A stretch of 40,136 bases of DNA from Brevibacillus panacihumi (GTDB lineage Bacteria; Bacillota; Bacilli; Brevibacillales; Brevibacillaceae): assembly GCF_003710985.1 (NCBI RefSeq), contig NZ_RHHT01000034.1, positions 1 through 40,136 of the forward strand, read 5' to 3'. Every line of letters starts with the position of its first letter. The first letter of the stretch is position 1. The translations under genes were made by a program, and so were the position numbers. A model generated the notes under the pieces. The model had not been told where the DNA came from, made no database searches, and worked only from the letters and a program-made list of their open reading frames with translations. Of this stretch, positions 25,101 to 32,725 are shown in pieces.

Positions 25101-26075
25101 ATGGGACAGCCGTATGATCTGCCTTTGGAGCAATTGCGGGAATACAAACCAGCGCTGACTCGGCGCGCCGACTTCTCAGGCTTTTGGGAGGAAAGCAAGC
25201 GGCTGCTGGCGCAGGTGCCGAGCGATCCACAGCTCACCGCCATCACGTATCCGGTCGATGGGGTGCGGCTGTATGAGTTAAGCTTTACCGGTTATGGACA
25301 TGCGCGAATTCGCGGGTACTACGCGGTCCCTGACCGGGCGGGACAGCATCCGGGACTGGTCCTGTACCACGGCTACAACTGGAGCCATGACGGGCAGATC
25401 CATGACGTGGTCAACTGGGCATTGCACGGCTATGCCGCATTTGGGATGCTGGTGCGCGGTCAGCAGTTGAGCGAGGACAATAGTGTCGCACCACACGGAA
25501 ACGCGGCTGGCTGGATGACCAAAGGCATTTTGTCCAAAGAGACGTATTACTACCGCGGTGTATACATGGATGCGGTACGAGCGCTCGAGGTGCTGGCAGA
25601 GCGTGAAGAAGTGGACGCTTCCCGAATCGGCGTGACAGGAGGAAGCCAGGGAGGGGCCTTGAGTCTGGTGGCTGCAGCTCTTTCCTCCATCCCGCGCGTT
25701 GTGGTTGCGGAATACCCGTATTTAAGCCACTTCCGGCGTGCGATCGACACTGCGCTTGCCGGGCCATACCTGGAGATCAATGAGTATTTTCGCCGCAACA
25801 GCGCGCCCGAGATCGAGGAAAAAGCGATGGAGACGCTCTCCTACTATGATGTGATGAACCTGGCTCCCTTGGTCACATGCCCCGTGCTGGTCTCGATTGG
25901 CTTGATCGATGAAATCACGCCTCCGTCGACGGTGTTTGCGGCTTATAATCATTTGCAAACGAGGGAAAAGCAGATCTGCGTCTACCGCTACTTCGGCCAT
26001 GAACCGATGTCGGCTTTTCATATGGAAAAGCTGAAATGTCTGCGCGAGCATTTGGCCCCAAATACCACGAATTGA
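25101..26075 (+). CDS. CE7-type acetyl esterase (acetyl xylan esterase/cephalosporin C deacetylase family)
   Basis: This 324-residue alpha/beta hydrolase shows the CE7 hallmarks: the RGQ motif (GMLVRGQQ), the nucleophile elbow GGSQGGAL, an acid residue in LIDEITPP and a catalytic His in YFGHEP. It has no signal peptide, so it works inside the cell on imported, acetylated substrates, as in Thermotoga and Bacillus relatives. GGGGAGGAG precedes ATG 25101. It is the last gene of the operon; its stop overlaps the -35 box of the proS leader promoter. Confidence 0.92.
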   Translation: MGQPYDLPLEQLREYKPALTRRADFSGFWEESKRLLAQVPSDPQLTAITYPVDGVRLYELSFTGYGHARIRGYYAVPDRAGQHPGLVLYHGYNWSHDGQIHDVVNWALHGYAAFGMLVRGQQLSEDNSVAPHGNAAGWMTKGILSKETYYYRGVYMDAVRALEVLAEREEVDASRIGVTGGSQGGALSLVAAALSSIPRVVVAEYPYLSHFRRAIDTALAGPYLEINEYFRRNSAPEIEEKAMETLSYYDVMNLAPLVTCPVLVSIGLIDEITPPSTVFAAYNHLQTREKQICVYRYFGHEPMSAFHMEKLKCLREHLAPNTTN

Positions 26076-26100
26076 CAATATGGCACTGGCTTGCTAATAT
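26072..26100 (+). promoter_or_regulatory. proS T-box leader promoter
   Basis: TTGACA (26072-26077) overlaps the esterase stop codon, and TAATAT (26095-26100) follows after 17 bases, giving a start point near 26107. A poorer alternative -10 is TATACT three bases further downstream. Confidence 0.6.
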
Positions 26101-26129
26101 ACTTTCTTAAATACACCGCTTAAAGCTTA

Positions 26130-26367
26130 AAAGGCAATGAAAGGACTCGCAGTTTTTTGCCTGGTCCCAGAGAGTCGGCCCTCGTCTGCAAGGCTGATAC
26201 ATAGGCATAGCTGCACCCCATCCTGAAGCCGCTGGTGATGAACTGTGCCGGATGCCCGCCGTTATCGGGTTTGTTGAGTGAACGGCAGCCTGTGTCTGCT
26301 GTTAATCAGGGTGGTACCGCGGAAGTTGATCCTCCGTCCCTATGTGGGATGGGGGATTTTTTATTTT
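26130..26367 (+). promoter_or_regulatory. T-box leader of proS
   Basis: The classical T-box core AGGGTGGTACCGCGG lies at 26308-26322. The stem I internal AGAGAGT motif lies at 26169-26175. The terminator competing with the antiterminator is at 26328-26367: ATCCTCCGTCCC pairs with GGGATGGGGGAT before a run of T. Uncharged tRNA-Pro would stabilise the antiterminator. A plausible Pro specifier triplet (CCC or CCA) lies at 26216-26220 in CTGCACCCCA; the exact position is inferred. Confidence 0.92.
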
Positions 26368-26387
26368 GAAAAAAGGAGTGAGGTCAC

Positions 26388-27854
26388 ATGAAGCAGGACA
26401 AAGCGTTTGTGAAAGAAATCACCCCGCAGTCCGAGGATTTTTCCCGCTGGTATATTGACGCGATCAAAAAAGCCGAGCTGATGGACTACACCCCGGTGCG
26501 CGGCTGTATCGTGTTCAAGCCGGACGGGTTTGAGCTGTGGGAGCGCATCCAGGCGGCAATGGACAAGCGATTCAAGGAGACGGGACATCGCAATGCCTAT
26601 TTTCCGATGCTGATCCCCGAGTCCTTTTTCCAGAAGGAGAAGGAGCATATCGAGGGCTTCAATCCCGAGCTTCCTTGGGTGACAGAGGCCGGAGGAGAGC
26701 CGCTGGAGGAAAAGCTGGCCTTGCGTCCGACCTCGGAGACAATCATCGGACATATGTACAGCCAGTGGATTCAAAGCTACCGCGATCTGCCTGTGCTGAT
26801 CAACCAGTGGGCCAACGTGTTCCGCTGGGAGAAGCGGACGATGCCGTTCCTGCGTACCTCCGAATTCCTCTGGCAGGAGGGACATACCGCGCACGCCACC
26901 GAGGAGGAGGCGCGGGAAGAAACCATGCAGATGCTGGAGATTTACCGCGAAGTCGTAGAGCAGGAGCTGGCGATCCCGGTCTGGAAGGGACAGAAGACGC
27001 CAAGCGAGCGGTTTGCCGGCGCGATCGATACGTATTCCATCGAGGCGATGATGAAGGACGGCAAGGCGGTGCAGGCGGGCACTTCCCACTACCTGGGCGA
27101 AAACTTCGCGCGCGGCTTCGAGATCAAATTCCTTGATCGAGACAATCAGTTCAAGTACGTCCACACCACGTCCTGGGGCAGCTCGACCCGCCTGATCGGA
27201 GCGATGATCATGGTGCATGGAGATGACAGAGGGCTTGCCTTCCCGCCGCGCATGGCGCCGACGCAGGTAGTTATGATTCCCGTCGGTCCGATGAAGCTGC
27301 GCGAACAGGTGATGACTGCATTTGATCCTTTGTTTGACGCGTTGAAGACAGCGGGAGTCCGCGTGCGCGCCGATCTGCGGGAGGAGACGCCGGGCTGGAA
27401 GTTCAATGAGTGGGAAATGCGCGGTGTGCCGATTCGCCTGGAGATCGGTCCACGCGATGTGGAGAACGGGCAGGTTATTTTGGCGCGGCGTGATACGGGT
27501 GAAAAGGTGACAGTGCCGATCGAGGGCGCGGCTGAAGCCGTCACGAAGCTTTTGGAGGAGATCCAACAAAACATGTACGACAAAGCCGTCGCCTTCCGCG
27601 ATGAGCATTCCCATCTGGAGATCGACACGCTGGAGCAGCTGCATGCCCATATCGCTGCATGTGAAAGCGATAAAAAGCCGAGCGGTTGGGTTCTGGCTGG
27701 CTGGTGCGGAGAGGATGCTTGCGAGGCGAAGGTCAAGGAAGAGACCAAGTTCACATCCCGCAATATTCCTTTCGAACCGCCTATGGAGAAAAAGACGTGC
27801 ATCACCTGCGGGACTGAAGCGAAGCACACTGTCTGGTTTGCTCGGGCGTATTAA
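26388..27854 (+). CDS. proS: Prolyl-tRNA synthetase (archaeal/eukaryal-like form)
   Basis: This 488-residue class II aminoacyl-tRNA synthetase charges tRNA-Pro with proline in the cytoplasm. Motif 2 region WRWEKRT-like (FRWEKRTMPFLRTSEFLWQEG) and motif 3 HGDDRGLAFPP are clear. It lacks the long editing insertion of the E. coli type and ends in the Zn-binding C-terminal domain with WCGEDACEAKV and CITCG, ending in a tyrosine. This is the shorter archaeal/eukaryal-type ProS known from several Firmicutes. GGAGTGAGG precedes ATG 26388. Controlled by the T-box leader just upstream. Confidence 0.95.
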   Translation: MKQDKAFVKEITPQSEDFSRWYIDAIKKAELMDYTPVRGCIVFKPDGFELWERIQAAMDKRFKETGHRNAYFPMLIPESFFQKEKEHIEGFNPELPWVTEAGGEPLEEKLALRPTSETIIGHMYSQWIQSYRDLPVLINQWANVFRWEKRTMPFLRTSEFLWQEGHTAHATEEEAREETMQMLEIYREVVEQELAIPVWKGQKTPSERFAGAIDTYSIEAMMKDGKAVQAGTSHYLGENFARGFEIKFLDRDNQFKYVHTTSWGSSTRLIGAMIMVHGDDRGLAFPPRMAPTQVVMIPVGPMKLREQVMTAFDPLFDALKTAGVRVRADLREETPGWKFNEWEMRGVPIRLEIGPRDVENGQVILARRDTGEKVTVPIEGAAEAVTKLLEEIQQNMYDKAVAFRDEHSHLEIDTLEQLHAHIAACESDKKPSGWVLAGWCGEDACEAKVKEETKFTSRNIPFEPPMEKKTCITCGTEAKHTVWFARAY

Positions 27855-27867
27855 TGCCGCAAAAATG

Positions 27868-27913
27868 AGGAAGACCACCTGTTCATACAAGATCAGGTGG
27901 TCTTCCTGTTTTT
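27868..27913. terminator. Bidirectional terminator between convergent genes
   Basis: AGGAAGACCACCTG (27868-27881) pairs perfectly with CAGGTGGTCTTCCT (27894-27907), followed by GTTTTT. It ends proS. On the minus strand the run before AGGAAG is A-rich (AAAAA), so it can also end the opposing gene. Confidence 0.9.
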
Positions 27914-28979
27914 ACGATGAGCTCTGCTTGGATTTCCAAGGCTTTTGCTTGTGCTCGACTGGTGCCCATCGCTTTTGTGTATTGTCCCACTTCAATCGGA
28001 ATAAGTGATGAATCCCGTCTGCCGTTAAATGGACGCTAATAGCTTCGTCATAGGTTCCGTTTTTGACAAACACTCCAGGTCTGCGGTCTCCCACTTTTGG
28101 TACGTATGGCTGTTCTTTGAACCCTGGTTTTGCCCACCAGAATGAGTTCAGCTTATGAATCGCGAGAGCCGGATTCTGATCGATGTCTTCGAATGAGACT
28201 TTGGTTTTTTCCTGTTTGAACTCATTCAGATAGGTATATTCGTCAAAGTTAAGTCCAAAGTTTGCGAAGATGTTTTTATAGATGTCAAAATCCTTGAAAG
28301 CATTGCGAAAGGTTAGCACAAAGCCGCTATTGGACGACAAAAACAACAGATTGTCGTAGCTGTATTGATAGGTAGGACCGGTCGCGTGAAGGGTAGTCAC
28401 ACCTTCCTTCAGCTTGGCACCGGTAAACGTAAACGTAATTTGTCCGCGCACCGTAAAATCCTCGTCAATTTCCACCTTCTCCGCCTCTCCCGGATTGGGG
28501 AAAAAGACGACATGCAGCTTTCCTTTATTCGTCTCCAGCATGACAGCCTGATCCGTCGCCTCGAAAACATCTGCAAAAGGGGAGGCCGTCACCTGCTTGA
28601 TCTCGTAGTTCGTATACCTTTGCATCCAGTCGACAAAGTCAGCCGCAAAGGCGAACTGGTCCTCCAGCACAAGGGGCTTTTCACCCTCCTTCTTCGGTGA
28701 TTCCGAAGCAGGGGGGACCTGCGTATCCGATGGCACGTTGGGCAGGGATAAAGGCATTCCGATCTGTTTCAAGTGGTCCCAGGGAGGATACACCCACGCT
28801 CCGATGCAGATGAGCAGCAGACTGAGTACGATTGGCGCTGGCATCCAACGCCTGTGTGTTGAGGGACGCTGGAGTTTTTGTCGAATTCCCCTTCTCAAGT
28901 GTTCCATCTGTTGTTGATCAGTCAGGCCTTCCTGGCGTTTTGTCCTGCCAAGTTCGTTTAGCCGTTGGTCCAGATCCAT
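27912..28979 (-). CDS. Membrane-anchored protein of unknown function (anti-sigma-like layout)
   Basis: This 355-residue protein is not of a recognised family. It has a charged cytoplasmic N-terminus (about 1-45, MDLDQRLNELGRTKRQ), one transmembrane helix (about 46-66, PAPIVLSLLLICIGAWV), and a large extracytoplasmic domain. The layout resembles anti-sigma factors of ECF sigma factors. The extracytoplasmic part has a pattern of beta strands with many aromatic residues (for example LHATGPTYQYSYDNLLFL). GGAGGGAACGG precedes ATG 28979. It overlaps the end of a small ORF that looks like the first part of an ECF sigma factor, which supports the anti-sigma idea. The function remains inferred. Confidence 0.7.
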   Translation of the reverse strand: MDLDQRLNELGRTKRQEGLTDQQQMEHLRRGIRQKLQRPSTHRRWMPAPIVLSLLLICIGAWVYPPWDHLKQIGMPLSLPNVPSDTQVPPASESPKKEGEKPLVLEDQFAFAADFVDWMQRYTNYEIKQVTASPFADVFEATDQAVMLETNKGKLHVVFFPNPGEAEKVEIDEDFTVRGQITFTFTGAKLKEGVTTLHATGPTYQYSYDNLLFLSSNSGFVLTFRNAFKDFDIYKNIFANFGLNFDEYTYLNEFKQEKTKVSFEDIDQNPALAIHKLNSFWWAKPGFKEQPYVPKVGDRRPGVFVKNGTYDEAISVHLTADGIHHLFRLKWDNTQKRWAPVEHKQKPWKSKQSSS

Positions 28980-29116
28980 TCCGTTCCCTCCTCCATGGCC
29001 AGCCAGCAGCAGAGCCGATACACGCCGGGCAGATGAGTATTCATCAATTCCTCAAAGGCGTGTGAGCCAGTTTGCGCCAATAGGGTGACAGGCGAATACA
29101 TCGATTTTTCTTTCAA
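28958..29116 (-). pseudogene. Probable truncated ECF sigma factor (region 2.1 only)
   Basis: A 52-residue ORF starts at TTG 29116, with GGGAGG 8 bases upstream on the minus strand, and ends 22 bases inside the downstream anti-sigma-like gene. Its segment HAFEELMNTHLPGVYRLCCW looks like the start of sigma-70 region 2 (FEELY...YRL). The rest of region 2, the linker and region 4 are absent: after AMEEGTE the frame runs into the next gene start and stops. The best reading is an internally deleted ECF sigma gene whose 5' end and start of the anti-sigma gene are now fused. It could instead be an unrelated leader peptide. It is too short for a confident family call. Confidence 0.4.
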
Positions 29117-29200
29117 CCTTCGTTCCTCCCTTCCCCCCTTTAGATACAGCTATCGGCAAAACCTTACATTCTGCAGAAAAAAATAATGGATGTGTTTCTG

Positions 29201-30184
29201 CTAATGCGCATGCGCATGATTATGGTCATGGTCATGATGATTTTCGTGATGATCTTTCCCTGGTCCTACCTGACAGAGCAATTCGTCGTGACGAACGGCT
29301 GAGTTCTCGATCTGAACCGTAGCATGAGTTATTCCGTACTGATCCCGCAATAGGTGTAAAGCCTCCTGCAGCACCGGGTAGCTCGGCAGCTCGTCTTCCA
29401 CCTGCAGATGGACGGTCAGAGCATCGAAGCCGGAGGTAACGGTCCAGATATGCAGGTCGTGCACGTCATTCACACCCGCGATCCTTCTTAACGATGCCTC
29501 CACCTCTTGCACATCGATGGAGGATGGCGTCCCTTCCATCAGGACATGGATGGAGTCTTTGGTTACTCGCCATGCGCTGATGATGATCAGGACACCTACC
29601 ACGATGCTGATGATCGGATCGGCAATATACCAGCCAAACATCCACATCAAGAGTCCTGCCACGATCGCACCCACAGAGCCGAGCATGTCGCCGAGGACAT
29701 GGAGATAGGCGCTCCTCATGTTGAGGTTGTTTTTGTAATCACCACGCATCAAGACAAAAGCGGAGGCGATATTGGCCAACAGCCCGATGAAGGCGATTCC
29801 CATCATGGATAGGCTGGATACTTCCGGGGGAGCGGCCAGGCGTTCAATAGCCTCCAAGAAAATGTAAATAGAAATCAGGACAAGGGTTGCGCCATTTATC
29901 AGAGCTGCGAGAATTTCAATGCGGAAAAATCCATACGTTCGCGCAGCAGACGGAGGTCGGGCTGCAAAGTACATGGCGATCAGGCTGAGAAAAAGAGCAG
30001 AAGAATCGCTTAGCATGTGTCCTGCGTCCGACAAAAGGGCAAGACTGTTGGTGAGAAAGCCTCCGATGACTTCAATGATGAGAAAAGTGGTTGTGATGAT
30101 CAGGGAAGTCAGCAGCGCCTTTTTATTCGCACCCTTCCCGTGGTTATGTCCATGATCATGGGAATGTCCATGATGGAGCCCCAT
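29201..30184 (-). CDS. Cation diffusion facilitator (CzcD/ZnT-type) efflux transporter
   Basis: This 327-residue protein has six transmembrane helices and the CDF metal sites LLSDAGHMLSD (H56, D60) and YLHVLGDMLGS (HxxxD). His-rich ends (HHGHSHDHGHNHGKG at the start and HHENHHDHDHNHAHAH at the end) flank it. The C-terminal cytoplasmic ferredoxin-like domain contains VNDVHDLHIWTVTSG. Such proteins export Zn, Co or Cd in exchange for protons. I chose ATG 30184 because GGAGGG lies 7 bases upstream; an upstream extension in the same frame would cross the promoter. The promoter and a perfect palindrome lie directly upstream. Confidence 0.94.
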   Translation of the reverse strand: MGLHHGHSHDHGHNHGKGANKKALLTSLIITTTFLIIEVIGGFLTNSLALLSDAGHMLSDSSALFLSLIAMYFAARPPSAARTYGFFRIEILAALINGATLVLISIYIFLEAIERLAAPPEVSSLSMMGIAFIGLLANIASAFVLMRGDYKNNLNMRSAYLHVLGDMLGSVGAIVAGLLMWMFGWYIADPIISIVVGVLIIISAWRVTKDSIHVLMEGTPSSIDVQEVEASLRRIAGVNDVHDLHIWTVTSGFDALTVHLQVEDELPSYPVLQEALHLLRDQYGITHATVQIENSAVRHDELLCQVGPGKDHHENHHDHDHNHAHAH

Positions 30185-30230
30185 AGCAAGCCCTCCTTCA
30201 AAATTGGCAACATTTGTTTTCTGTAACCCC

Positions 30231-30278
30231 ATTATAGGAGAGAACAAACAAACATTCAAGTAATTATTTGAATGTTTG
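30231..30278 (-). promoter_or_regulatory. CDF promoter with overlapping palindromic operator
   Basis: On the minus strand TTGAAT (30259-30254) and TATAAT (30236-30231) are spaced by 17 bases. A perfect 11-bp inverted repeat, CAAACATTCAA (30249-30259) and TTGAATGTTTG (30268-30278), spans the -35 box with an 8-base spacer. This fits repression by a metal sensor of the ArsR/SmtB or similar class. The actual regulator is not known. Confidence 0.7.
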
Positions 30279-30312
30279 CAAACGACGAAATCAAATCGCG
30301 GATTGTGAGTCC

Positions 30313-30348
30313 CCAAAAAAAAGAAAACCACCTCTCTAGATGGTTTTC
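30313..30348 (-). terminator. Terminator of the HTH regulator gene
   Basis: On the minus strand GAAAACCA (30348-30341) pairs with TGGTTTTC (30330-30323), followed by a run of eight T. It lies between the HTH regulator stop and the CDF promoter, so the two minus-strand genes are separate units. Confidence 0.8.
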
Positions 30349-30364
30349 GTGTTGACTTCGTTTT

Positions 30365-30982
30365 TTACTCTTGCGTATCCTCAAAGTCATCATCCTGGTC
30401 ATCGGCAGGATCGGCAGGCGTGAGAGGAAAGAGGATGTTGAAGTACTTCAGCTTTCTTCTGCCGGGTTCGTTCTTGTATGCCTTGTACTTCTGGATCAGT
30501 GCACTGATCTCTTCGACCATTTGGTTGCGTTCCTCTTGACTCAAGTAAAACTCAGCCAAATTGAATGCAAACGTGTTTTTGTACTCCTTGCGAACATCGT
30601 GATCGCTCGCTACCAGTCGATTCAACGTACGCAACAAATCCTTCTCCGTCGTGCGGAAAGGGGTAAACATAATGTCGCTTAGCTGTTGCGCGTTTTCCTC
30701 GATCATAAGCTGAAGCTTTACTTGAATCACCTTGGCTACAGGTTCGTAATATTTTTCCACGATAGAGCCTTTTACACGCGTATCTACCTGCTCCAACAGT
30801 CCTACTCGTACCAGTTCTTTCACATGGTAGTGAAGACGGGCTGCGTTTTCGCCCAACTCTGTGGCGATTTGCTTGGCAGTACGGGGTTCCAGATCTTCGA
30901 AGAGCTCCAAAATTTTTACGCGTTCCGGTATGGCAAGGGATTTTAGCGCTTCTGGGTCGGTTACTTCAAAAAACTCTTTCAT
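30365..30982 (-). CDS. ArsR-type winged-helix transcriptional regulator with long C-terminus
   Basis: This 205-residue protein has an N-terminal winged helix (LKSLAIPERVKILELFEDL, then RTAKQIATELGENAARLHYH, then LVRVGLLEQV). A helical C-terminal domain of about 120 residues ends in a very acidic tail (DPADDQDDDFEDTQE). It lacks the CxC or obvious His/Asp metal site of small ArsR sensors, so its signal is unknown. I chose ATG 30982 because GGTGA lies 8 bases before it; ATG 30997 is possible. It lies upstream of the CDF gene and divergent from bcp. Whether it binds the palindrome at 30249 is inference. Confidence 0.8.
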   Translation of the reverse strand: MKEFFEVTDPEALKSLAIPERVKILELFEDLEPRTAKQIATELGENAARLHYHVKELVRVGLLEQVDTRVKGSIVEKYYEPVAKVIQVKLQLMIEENAQQLSDIMFTPFRTTEKDLLRTLNRLVASDHDVRKEYKNTFAFNLAEFYLSQEERNQMVEEISALIQKYKAYKNEPGRRKLKYFNILFPLTPADPADDQDDDFEDTQE

Positions 30983-31165
30983 GCCATCATTCACCATCCA
31001 ACTGACTAGGCCAAATTTTAATAATTCCTCTTTATCGAACCTATCACTCAATTCTATCGTTTTCTGACAAAAAGCGCAATGCGTATACAAGATGAAGTGA
31101 CAGGCAGCTTGTGATAAAATGGAATTTATCAAGATAGGCAAATCGAGCAGAAGGAAGGGATAACC

Positions 31166-31639
31166 ATGATTGCAGTCGGTCAAGCTGCACCTGAATTTAC
31201 CTTGCAAGCCAACAACAACCAGACGATCTCGCTATCCCAGTATCACGGCAAAAATGTGGTGCTTTATTTTTATCCGAAAGACATGACGCCTGGCTGCACT
31301 ACGGAAGCATGCGATTTTCGCGACTTCCATCCGAAGTTTGCCGAATTGAATACGGTCGTGCTCGGAATCAGTCCGGATGAGGTCAAGTCGCATGACAAGT
31401 TTATCGCCAAACATGATTTGCCTTTTCCTCTGCTAGCCGATCCGGATCATCAGGTGGCTGAGGCATACGGTGTTTGGGTGCTGAAAAAAATGTACGGCAG
31501 AGAGTATATGGGGATTGAACGGTCGACTTTTGTCATCGACTCGGAAGGAAAAATCGCGAAGGAATACCGTAAAGTAAAAGTAAAAGGACATGTGCAGGAG
31601 GTACTCCAGTTCATTTCCGAGGAGCTCTCGGGCAAATAA
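31166..31639 (+). CDS. bcp: Thioredoxin-dependent thiol peroxidase (Bcp, atypical 2-Cys peroxiredoxin)
   Basis: This 157-residue protein is of the AhpC/TSA BCP subfamily. The peroxidatic Cys44 is in PGCTTEACDFRD and the likely resolving Cys49 lies five residues later, typical of the BCP group. The downstream GIERSTFVID completes the active-site Arg region. It reduces H2O2 and organic peroxides with thioredoxin. GAAGGAAGGG precedes ATG 31166. It starts a co-directional run with an M42 peptidase 24 bases later. Confidence 0.95.
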   Translation: MIAVGQAAPEFTLQANNNQTISLSQYHGKNVVLYFYPKDMTPGCTTEACDFRDFHPKFAELNTVVLGISPDEVKSHDKFIAKHDLPFPLLADPDHQVAEAYGVWVLKKMYGREYMGIERSTFVIDSEGKIAKEYRKVKVKGHVQEVLQFISEELSGK

Positions 31640-31663
31640 GCGAGGTTGTGGAGGTTACGGTCG

Positions 31664-32713
31664 ATGAGTGTATCTGTGAAATACATGGTGGATGCGTTCT
31701 GCCAGCTTGCAAATATTCCTAGTCCATCCGGCAATACCGCAAAAGTGATGGAGTGGGTGGAGCAGGAGTTGAAATCGCTTGGCGTTGCCTGCAAGCGGAC
31801 GAACAAAGGAGCCGTCATCGCTACCATTGCAGGACAAGAGCAGGAAAAGGCCCGTTTGCTGACCGCACACGTGGATACACTGGGAGCGATGGTAAAGGAG
31901 ATCAAGGCAAACGGAAGACTAAAGCTGACACTAATCGGAGGCTTTACGTTTAACGCGATCGAGGGCGAGCATTGCTCGGTAGAGACCTCCAGCGGCCGCA
32001 TCGTGACGGGAACGATTCTTTCTACGAAGGCTTCGGTCCACGTCTACCGCGATTCGGGAAAAATGGAACGAAGCGAAGAGAACATGGAAGTGCGTCTCGA
32101 TGAAAAAGTGAAAAGCAAGCAGGATGTGCTCGATCTGGGCATTCGCGTAGGGGATTTTGTTTCTTTTGATCCGCGTGTGACGGTTACCGAAAGCGGATTT
32201 ATCAAATCCCGCCACATCGATGACAAAGCGAGTGTCGCGATTTTGCTCGGGGTCATCAAGCATTTGCAGGAGACGAAAACGGTCTTGCCGTACACGGCGC
32301 ATTTTTTCATCAGCAATAATGAAGAGATTGGCTATGGCGGCAACTCCAGCGTCCCCGCAGAGGTCGTCGAGTACCTGGCAGTGGATATGGGAGCGATCGG
32401 CGACGGGCAGACGACCGATGAGTACTGTGTCTCCATCTGCGCCAAGGATTCCTCCGGACCTTACCACTACGGTCTGCGCCGCCACCTCACAGAACTGGCG
32501 GAGAAGCTGGGGCTCAACTATCAGGTAGACATCTATCCGTACTACGGCTCGGATGCGAGTGCAGCTTTGCGCGCCGGTTATGATATTGTGCACGGGTTGA
32601 TCGGTCCTGGCGTGGACGCCTCGCACTCCCATGAGCGCACGCATCAGGAGGCGTTGGACAACACCGCCAAGCTGGTCATGTCCTATCTGCAGTCCGAAGT
32701 CTTGCAGGCGTAG
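31664..32713 (+). CDS. M42-family glutamyl/leucyl aminopeptidase
   Basis: This 349-residue protein is a second M42 metalloprotease in the window, distinct from the operon member at 23214. Metal ligands are visible in LTAHVDTLG (His, Asp), RHIDDKASV (Asp), NNEEIGYGG (Glu pair), AVDMGAIGDGQ (Asp), and a C-terminal His in HSHERTH. The ATG at 31664 has GGAGG about 12 bases upstream; GTG 31646 is a weaker option. Cytoplasmic tetrahedral aminopeptidase of the YsdC/YhfE kind is likely. Confidence 0.9.
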   Translation: MSVSVKYMVDAFCQLANIPSPSGNTAKVMEWVEQELKSLGVACKRTNKGAVIATIAGQEQEKARLLTAHVDTLGAMVKEIKANGRLKLTLIGGFTFNAIEGEHCSVETSSGRIVTGTILSTKASVHVYRDSGKMERSEENMEVRLDEKVKSKQDVLDLGIRVGDFVSFDPRVTVTESGFIKSRHIDDKASVAILLGVIKHLQETKTVLPYTAHFFISNNEEIGYGGNSSVPAEVVEYLAVDMGAIGDGQTTDEYCVSICAKDSSGPYHYGLRRHLTELAEKLGLNYQVDIYPYYGSDASAALRAGYDIVHGLIGPGVDASHSHERTHQEALDNTAKLVMSYLQSEVLQA

Positions 32714-32725
32714 GGGGAGAACATC

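Noticed and set aside
23334..25133. Minus-strand open frame of 599 codons opposite the M42 and SDR genes
   Set aside because: The plus-strand genes carry complete family motifs and ribosome binding sites; the minus-strand frame has none and shows the low-complexity composition expected of an antisense shadow in GC-rich DNA.
26361..27890. Minus-strand open frame of 509 codons opposite proS
   Set aside because: It exactly shadows proS, has no recognisable motif or ribosome site, and would cover the T-box terminator and the proS terminator.
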